16,844 bases of DNA from contig NZ_WWVR01000048.1 of NCBI RefSeq assembly GCF_009883055.1, positions 1 to 16,844 on the forward strand. Reading direction: 5' to 3'. Shown here piece by piece: positions 11,751 through 16,844 of the stretch; position 1 is the stretch's first letter; each line of letters begins with the position of its first letter. The notes below the pieces were generated by a model, which was not told where the DNA came from, searched no databases, and saw only the letters and a list, made by a program, of their open reading frames with translations. This DNA is from Blautia sp. BIOML-A1. Its GTDB lineage: Bacteria > Bacillota > Clostridia > Lachnospirales > Lachnospiraceae. The position numbers and the translations under genes are program-made.

Positions 11751-13247
11751 ATGGACGAAATCAAGATGCGGGTCAGCGGAGTAGAGAAATCCTTTCCTGG
11801 CGTAAAAGCATTGAGCGGAATTGATTTTGCAGTAAGAAAAGGAACCGTTCATGCGCTTTGTGGTGAAAATGGAGCCGGAAAATCTACACTGATGAAAATT
11901 ATCATGGGATTGTATCAGGCAGATAAGGGTCAGATATATCTTGATGAAAAACCAGTAACAATCAAGAATCCTATACAGGCTATGGAAATGGGAATTTCCA
12001 TGGTAGCACAGGAATTAAATTATGTGCCGGAACTTTCTGTAGAGGAGAATCTTTTTTTGGGGCGGCTTCCAGTTAACAGATTCGGAAAAGTAGACTGGAG
12101 AAAAATAAGACGGGATGCCAGACAGTTTCTTAAAGATGAGAATCTTCCATATGAACCAACACAGAAACTGAAAACTCTGACAGTATCGGATATTCAGATG
12201 CTTGAGATTATCAAAGCAGTTACAAATAATGCACAGGTTATTATTATGGATGAGCCGACATCTTCCATTACAGATCGTGAGGTTGAAAATCTTTTCCGTA
12301 AGATAGAAGAACTGAAAGCACAGGGTATTTCAATTATTTATATCTCACATAAGATGGAGGAAGTTTTCCGAATCGCAGATGACATTACAGTCTTAAGAGA
12401 TGGTGCTGTAGTTTCAACAGACAGAGCGGAAGATCTTGATCTTGATACGGTCATTGCCAGAATGGTTGGACGAAAACTGGATAATGTATATCCGAAAGAA
12501 ACAGTTCCGATTGGAGACAAAGCTCTTGAGATAAAGGGTTTTTCTCAGAAAGATCTCTTTGAAGATATAAATTTCCATGTTGCGAAAGGTGAGATTGTTG
12601 GTTTTGCCGGATTGGTCGGAGCTGGAAGAACAGAGACTATGAGAGCGATTTTTGGTTTGGATCCTCATGATTCAGGTCAGGTTTTCATTAATGGAAAAGA
12701 GGCAAAGATTAAATGTCCTCATGACAGTATTCAACAGAAGATGGTCATGCTTTCTGAGAGCAGACGAGATGACGGAATTATTCCTGTCAGGAGTGTTATG
12801 GAAAACGCCAGTCTTGCCAGTCTGGAAAGAATTATCTATAAGGGTTATACGCATAAGGCAAAAGAAAAACAGAGTGTAAAAGAAAGCTTCGAGAAGATGC
12901 ATGTAAAGACACCGACTCTTGATACCGCTATTTCCACACTTTCCGGAGGAAATCAGCAGAAAGTACTTTTAGCAAGATGGCTTTTGTGTGAGCCAGATAT
13001 TATGATCCTGGATGAGCCGACAAGAGGTATCGATGTCGGAGCAAAATTTGAAATCTATAAACTGATTACAGATATTGTAAAGGAAGGCAAAGCGGTCATC
13101 ATGGTATCCTCAGAGCTTCCGGAACTGATTGGAATGTGTGACAGAATCTATATCATGTGCCAGGGTAAAATAAGCGGATGTATCAACAGAGAGGAATTCT
13201 CTCAGGAAGTAATTATGAGATACGCAACTGGCTTAAAGAACGGTTGA
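11751..13247 (+). CDS. Sugar ABC transporter ATP-binding protein (RbsA/XylG/MglA type)
   Basis: A 498-residue tandem ATPase that energises a CUT2-class (ribose-type) sugar importer. Domain 1 (about 5-240): Walker A GENGAGKSTLMK, a degenerate signature at LTVSDIQMLEI, and Walker B VIIMDEPTSSI. Domain 2 (about 255-495): a modified Walker A GLVGAGRTETM, signature LSGGNQQK, and Walker B IMILDEPTRGIDVGAK. Asymmetric halves like this are normal for the family. The start ATG 11751 follows AGGCGG (11738-11743) by seven bases. It is the first gene of the operon, 20 bases before the permease. The substrate cannot be told from this subunit; the dehydrogenase and kinase downstream suggest a pentitol or related polyol. 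Confidence 0.93.
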   Translation: MDEIKMRVSGVEKSFPGVKALSGIDFAVRKGTVHALCGENGAGKSTLMKIIMGLYQADKGQIYLDEKPVTIKNPIQAMEMGISMVAQELNYVPELSVEENLFLGRLPVNRFGKVDWRKIRRDARQFLKDENLPYEPTQKLKTLTVSDIQMLEIIKAVTNNAQVIIMDEPTSSITDREVENLFRKIEELKAQGISIIYISHKMEEVFRIADDITVLRDGAVVSTDRAEDLDLDTVIARMVGRKLDNVYPKETVPIGDKALEIKGFSQKDLFEDINFHVAKGEIVGFAGLVGAGRTETMRAIFGLDPHDSGQVFINGKEAKIKCPHDSIQQKMVMLSESRRDDGIIPVRSVMENASLASLERIIYKGYTHKAKEKQSVKESFEKMHVKTPTLDTAISTLSGGNQQKVLLARWLLCEPDIMILDEPTRGIDVGAKFEIYKLITDIVKEGKAVIMVSSELPELIGMCDRIYIMCQGKISGCINREEFSQEVIMRYATGLKNG

Positions 13248-13267
13248 ATGTGCGGAGGGTAAAGAGA

Positions 13268-14248
13268 ATGAAAACAAAAAAAATAAATAACTTACAAAAA
13301 TTTAGTATTTATATTGTACTGATCGTATTGTTTGTGGCATGTAGCATTATCAGTCCATATTTCCTTCAGTACAGCAACCTGATCAATGTTACAAGGCAGT
13401 TATGCGTCGGAATTCTGATTGCATATGGTGAAATGCTTCTGATTATCAGTGGATTTCTTGATCTGTCGGTTGGTTCTGTACTTGCATTGGCAGGTGTTTA
13501 TTCTGTATCTGTTTACAAAGCGACAAACTCTATTTTACTTGCACTTATCGTAGCAGTAGCAACTGGTGTGGGATGTAATCTTGTCAATGCATTTTTCATT
13601 GCGGAGTTTAATGTGCCGGCATTCATTGCGACGCTTGGTATGCAGCAGGCAGCCAGAGGACTTGCTCTTTATTTTACCGGTGGACAGAATATTCTTCAGT
13701 TAGGAAATTTTGTTAAGATCGGACAGGGAATGGTAGGTCCGGTGCCAGTGCCAGTAATTCTGGTGATACTTGTAACAATTGTTGTCTGGTATCTGGTCAA
13801 TAATACACGATATGGACGTGCACTATATGCAATCGGTGGAAGTCGTGCGGCAGCAGAAGCGAGTGGTATTAATGCAAAGAGAAATATTTATAAATCTTAC
13901 ATATTAAATGGTATTATGACAGGACTTGCAGGAATGATTTTTATGGCAAGAAATAATGCAGGTCTTCCTAACGGTGCAATTGGATATGAAATGACAGGTC
14001 TGACAGCAGCAATCGTTGGCGGTACTTCTTTTACAGGCGGTATTGGTACAGTAAGTGGAACAATAGCCGGAGCATTTATCATTGGTTTTCTGGAAAATGT
14101 TATGAATCTTCTGGGTGTTAACTCTTATATTCAGCAGATTATTGAAGGTGCAATTATTGTTCTTGCAGTAGCATTTGATGTGGTAAGCAAATCTAAAAAA
14201 TCAAGAAAAGTGATCATTGTTAAAGAAGAGGGGAATAAACAGGCGTAA
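13268..14248 (+). CDS. Sugar ABC transporter permease (RbsC type)
   Basis: A 326-residue membrane protein with eight to ten hydrophobic segments; the first is about residues 11-30. The conserved CUT2 permease pattern is present: SGFLDLSVGSVLAL, NVPAFIATLGM, TRYGRALYAIGG followed by AAEASGI (the ATPase-contact loop), and GTSFTGGIGTVSGTIAGAF. The start is ATG 13268, with GGAGGG (13254-13259) eight bases upstream. The frame is open to an ATG at 13178, but that lies inside the ATPase gene. It is followed by the binding-protein gene after a 69-base gap that contains a small CTGTC/GACAG hairpin (14262-14279). Confidence 0.93.
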   Translation: MKTKKINNLQKFSIYIVLIVLFVACSIISPYFLQYSNLINVTRQLCVGILIAYGEMLLIISGFLDLSVGSVLALAGVYSVSVYKATNSILLALIVAVATGVGCNLVNAFFIAEFNVPAFIATLGMQQAARGLALYFTGGQNILQLGNFVKIGQGMVGPVPVPVILVILVTIVVWYLVNNTRYGRALYAIGGSRAAAEASGINAKRNIYKSYILNGIMTGLAGMIFMARNNAGLPNGAIGYEMTGLTAAIVGGTSFTGGIGTVSGTIAGAFIIGFLENVMNLLGVNSYIQQIIEGAIIVLAVAFDVVSKSKKSRKVIIVKEEGNKQA

Positions 14249-14317
14249 AAGAGAAACTATTCTGTCGAGGAAGTGACAGTATAAGTAAATCATATTTTAT
14301 TAAGGAGGAAGTAATTT

Positions 14318-15364
14318 ATGAAAGCAAAAAAAATCGGAGCAATTTTATTGGCAAGTGTTATGGCAGTGTCTATGGTACCGGCGATGAGTGTCAGTGCAGC
14401 AGATGCAAAGAGAGTATGTTTTGTTGCAAGAGCAAGTTCAGATACCTTTGCGGCATGGCTTACAACTGAAATGAAAAAGCAGGCAGAAAAGTATGATGAT
14501 ATTGAACTTACCTGTGTAAGTGGCGAGGGCGATGATAATAAAGAAAACGGTCTGCTGGAAGATTGTATTACAAAACAGTATGATCTTGTTATTGTACAGT
14601 CAAATAACAATGGTGCTCAGGCTCCGTATGTGCAGCAGCTTGTAGATGCAGGAATTCCGGTTATCACAACAAATCCGACTACACATCAGAATGATCTGGA
14701 TGGTGGAGATGATACTTCTGTTATGGCAGGAACGGGTACTGTTGATGCAGATCCAATCGAGCAGGCAAAAGTCAGTGCAACAAGAGCTGTAGATGAAGTT
14801 CCTGAAAATGCAAATGTTGTTGTATTGAAAGGACCTTCCGGAAATTATCATGCAGATAAAAGACGTGAAGCATGGGATGAGAACTTCTTCAGCAAACGTA
14901 CAGATGTAAATATTCTTTATGAAGATTTTGCAAACTGGAACAGTGATGAAGCACTTACATTGATGGAATCCTGGGTACAGGCGGGAACTCATATTGATGC
15001 TATCATTTCTATGAACGATAACATGGCAGCAGGTGCGATTGAAGCAATCAGAGAAAATAAAGATTATTTCAATGAAGATGGAACAGCGAATTTTCTGGCA
15101 TATGGTGTTGATGGAACAGCACAGGGATGTCTCCTGATCAAAGAAGGACTTCTTACTTCTACAGCATTACAGTCAGCAGCAGACCTTGCTGAGAAGAATC
15201 TGGAGTATGCAGAAAAAGTTGTTAATGGTGAAATGGAAGTAACAGATGTAAATGATTATGTAGATGCTCCGGAAATCAATGCAGATAACGTAGATGATTA
15301 CATTCAGATCTATATTGATAATGGTGAACTTACCGAAGATGATGTGAAAGCAGCTGAAGAATAA
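14318..15364 (+). CDS. Sugar ABC transporter substrate-binding protein (RbsB type)
   Basis: A 348-residue extracytoplasmic binding protein of the type 1 periplasmic-binding fold. The signal peptide (residues 1-~27) has a MKAKK start, a hydrophobic core and a VSA-A cleavage site. There is no lipobox Cys; the first Cys (C34) is in the first beta strand. The core shows the family pattern: DLVIVQSNNNGAQAPYVQQL, VDAGIPVITTNPT, VVLKGPSGNYHADKRREAW, and DAIISMNDNMAAGAIEAI. The C-terminus is acidic. The start is ATG 14318, with AAGGAGG (14302-14308) nine bases upstream, the best ribosome site in the operon. That fits the excess of binding protein normally needed. A hairpin follows the gene. Ligand unknown; a sugar or polyol is inferred from the neighbours. 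Confidence 0.92.
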   Translation: MKAKKIGAILLASVMAVSMVPAMSVSAADAKRVCFVARASSDTFAAWLTTEMKKQAEKYDDIELTCVSGEGDDNKENGLLEDCITKQYDLVIVQSNNNGAQAPYVQQLVDAGIPVITTNPTTHQNDLDGGDDTSVMAGTGTVDADPIEQAKVSATRAVDEVPENANVVVLKGPSGNYHADKRREAWDENFFSKRTDVNILYEDFANWNSDEALTLMESWVQAGTHIDAIISMNDNMAAGAIEAIRENKDYFNEDGTANFLAYGVDGTAQGCLLIKEGLLTSTALQSAADLAEKNLEYAEKVVNGEMEVTDVNDYVDAPEINADNVDDYIQIYIDNGELTEDDVKAAEE

Positions 15365-15379
15365 TTAGGTTATTAAGTG

Positions 15380-15409
15380 TTGCCCGGTATGCCAGAACAT
15401 ATCGGGCAA
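15380..15409 (+). promoter_or_regulatory. Intercistronic stem-loop after the binding-protein gene
   Basis: TTGCCCGGTAT (15380-15390) pairs with ATATCGGGCAA (15399-15409) over 11 bp with one wobble and an 8-base loop. It is followed by TTACTC, not a T tract, so full termination is unlikely. Such hairpins often protect the upstream mRNA or reduce read-through, raising binding-protein level over downstream enzymes. Confidence 0.65.
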
Positions 15410-15438
15410 TTACTCTAAGAAAGAAAGGGGAAGTTACA

Positions 15439-16491
15439 ATGAAGATGTTACAGAAAAGTGCTGTTATGAGAGGCACAGATAATATGGTAATTAAAGAGAT
15501 TCCTGTTCCTCAGATTAAAGACAAAGAGGTTCTTGTATCATTAGAATATGTTGGAATTTGTGGATCAGATGTACACTATTATCATAATGGATGCTGTGGT
15601 GCATACAAAGTGGATCTTTCAGAGGATTTCATGTTAGGACATGAGTGTGCAGGTACGATCGTTGAAGTGGGTAAAGATGTGGAAAATCTTAAAGTCGGAG
15701 ATCGCGTTGCTCTGGAACCGGGAATTACTTGTGGTAAATGCGAATTCTGTAAATCAGGACATTATAATTTATGTCCAGATGTTGTATTTCTTGCAACTCC
15801 TCCAGTTCAGGGATGTAATGAAGAATTTATCGCTTTTCCAGAAGATATGTGTTTTAAACTTCCAGAAAATGTATCTACAAAAGAAGGTGCACTGATTGAG
15901 CCATTGTCAGTAGGATTTTATGCAGCTGAGCAGGGAAATGTAGGAACTGGAGATACAGTTGTAATCCTTGGTTCTGGATGTATTGGTCTTGTAACCCTGT
16001 TGGCATGCAAAGCACATGGTGCAGGTCAGATCATTGTAGCAGATCTTGTTCAGGCTCGTCTGGATAAAGCCATGGAACTTGGAGCAACAGCTGTGATTAA
16101 CAGTGGAAAGGAAGATGCTCTTGAAAAAATCAAAGAACTGACAGGTGGAAGAGGTGCAGATGTAGTATTTGAGACTGCCGGATCACCTGTGACTATTGCA
16201 CAGACTCCATTTATTGTCAGAAGAGGGGGAACAATTACATTAGTTGGAATTTCCTCAAAAGAAGAAATCAATTATAATTTTGCTCAGATTATGGACAAGG
16301 AAGCAACAATTAAATCTGTGTTCCGTTATAAGAATATTTATCCAAAAGCAATTGCAGCAGTTGCAAGTGGAGCAATTGATGTTAAGAATATTGTAACACA
16401 TGAGTTTGATCTGGATCATATTAAAGACGCATATGATGAAGCTGTAAATAACAAGACAGACCTTGTTAAAGCAGTTATAAAGGTAAAATAA
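15439..16491 (+). CDS. Zinc-dependent polyol dehydrogenase (sorbitol/xylitol dehydrogenase type)
   Basis: A 350-residue cytosolic NAD-dependent medium-chain dehydrogenase that oxidises a polyol to a ketose. Catalytic zinc ligands: C41 in GICGSD, H68/E69 in GHE, and E154 in IEPLSVG. The structural zinc motif C98, C101, C104, C112 is intact (CGKCEFCKSGHYNLC). The Rossmann fold shows ILGSGCIGL, and the Asp in IVADL favours NAD over NADP. This matches L-iditol/sorbitol or xylitol dehydrogenases in length and layout. Start: ATG 15439, AGGGG (15426-15430) eight bases upstream; ATG 15445 is possible but further from the site. It is followed after three bases by a xylulokinase, which supports xylitol or D-arabitol to xylulose as the reaction, but sorbitol cannot be excluded. 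Confidence 0.92.
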   Translation: MKMLQKSAVMRGTDNMVIKEIPVPQIKDKEVLVSLEYVGICGSDVHYYHNGCCGAYKVDLSEDFMLGHECAGTIVEVGKDVENLKVGDRVALEPGITCGKCEFCKSGHYNLCPDVVFLATPPVQGCNEEFIAFPEDMCFKLPENVSTKEGALIEPLSVGFYAAEQGNVGTGDTVVILGSGCIGLVTLLACKAHGAGQIIVADLVQARLDKAMELGATAVINSGKEDALEKIKELTGGRGADVVFETAGSPVTIAQTPFIVRRGGTITLVGISSKEEINYNFAQIMDKEATIKSVFRYKNIYPKAIAAVASGAIDVKNIVTHEFDLDHIKDAYDEAVNNKTDLVKAVIKVK

Positions 16492-16494
16492 TCT

Positions 16495-16844
16495 ATGATT
16501 TATATTGGTATTGATTTAGGAACATCTGCTGTCAAATTATTGGCAATGGATGAAAATGGAACGATACTGAAAACAGTATCAAAAGAATATCCATTATTTT
16601 TTCCGCATCCGGGCTGGTCAGAACAGAATCCGGAGGATTGGTTTACGCAGAGCGTAGAGGGAATGAAAGAACTGACAGAGGGGATTGATCGTTCCAAGGT
16701 TGCTGGAATTGGCTTCGGGGGACAGATGCATGGACTGGTAACGCTGGATGAGAATGACAAGGTCATTCGCCCGGCAATCCTCTGGAATGATGGACGTTCC
16801 CAGAAAGAAACAGAATATCTCAACAACGAGATCGGTAAAGAGAA
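16495..16844 (+). CDS. xylB: Xylulokinase, N-terminal part (runs off the window)
   Basis: The first 116 codons of an FGGY-family sugar kinase. Motifs: YIGIDLGTSAVKLLAMD (phosphate loop), HPGWSEQNPEDWF, GIGFGGQMHGLV, and PAILWNDGRSQKE, where QMHG and WNDGR are typical of xylulokinase rather than glycerol or ribulokinase. It would phosphorylate xylulose to xylulose 5-phosphate. The start is ATG 16495, three bases after the dehydrogenase stop. A weak AAGG inside the dehydrogenase end suggests translational coupling. The C-terminal domain, including most of the ATP site, is outside the window. Confidence 0.9.
   Translation, partial: MIYIGIDLGTSAVKLLAMDENGTILKTVSKEYPLFFPHPGWSEQNPEDWFTQSVEGMKELTEGIDRSKVAGIGFGGQMHGLVTLDENDKVIRPAILWNDGRSQKETEYLNNEIGKE

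Noticed and set aside
1..16844. CRISPR arrays, insertion sequences, phage genes or attachment sites
   Set aside because: No repeat-spacer pattern, transposase, integrase or terminal repeats were seen. The gene content is ordinary chromosomal metabolism and transport.

Overview
The window looks like chromosomal DNA from a Gram-positive anaerobic gut clostridium, most likely a Lachnospiraceae member (Blautia/Ruminococcus/Dorea-like). This rests on AAGGAGG-type ribosome sites, clostridial 2-hydroxyacyl-CoA dehydratase and activase proteins, a clostridial-type MnmA and the rRNA-tRNA layout. Species cannot be fixed from sequence reading alone.

Layout. (1) 1-897: the 3' end of a 23S rRNA gene, then seven tRNA genes (Asn, Glu, Thr, Met/Ile2-CAT, Asp, Val, Leu) and a strong terminator. 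No 5S gene fits between the 23S and the first tRNA, and none of the tRNAs encodes CCA. (2) 900-4481: a promoter and a three-gene operon. It encodes a 2-hydroxyacyl-CoA dehydratase-like subunit, a second dehydratase-like subunit fused in frame to its ATP-dependent activase, and a TetR/DhaS-type regulator. (3) 4528-6938 (minus strand): mnmA (tRNA 2-thiolation), a terminator, then a protein that looks like a radical-SAM enzyme without its iron-sulfur motif. (4) 6977-10302: a methionine ABC transporter, metQ-metN-metI. Before it lies a 45-codon open frame with ten Met codons, followed by a terminator and complementary segments laid out as a classical 1-2-3-4 attenuator. MetQ contains no Met (after the initiator) and no Cys. 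(5) 10332-16844: a ROK-family repressor divergent from a sugar/polyol operon. The operon holds a ribose-type ABC ATPase, permease and binding protein, a zinc-dependent polyol dehydrogenase, and the first 116 codons of a xylulokinase that runs off the window.

How the genes work together. The ROK repressor probably senses the imported sugar or a derivative and controls the divergent promoter at 11677-11705. The imported polyol (xylitol- or arabitol-like by inference) would be oxidised to a ketose such as xylulose and phosphorylated by XylB into the pentose phosphate pathway. The methionine transporter seems to be controlled by translation of Met codons in its leader, not by a SAM riboswitch or T-box, neither of which I can see. 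The dehydratase/activase operon is an ATP-driven low-potential electron-transfer system. No CoA-transferase or acyl-CoA dehydrogenase is beside it, so its substrate is open.

The best candidates for something not previously described are the methionine leader-peptide attenuator with the sulfur-free MetQ, the motif-less radical-SAM-like protein, and the dehydratase-activase fusion with an intact internal ribosome-binding site.
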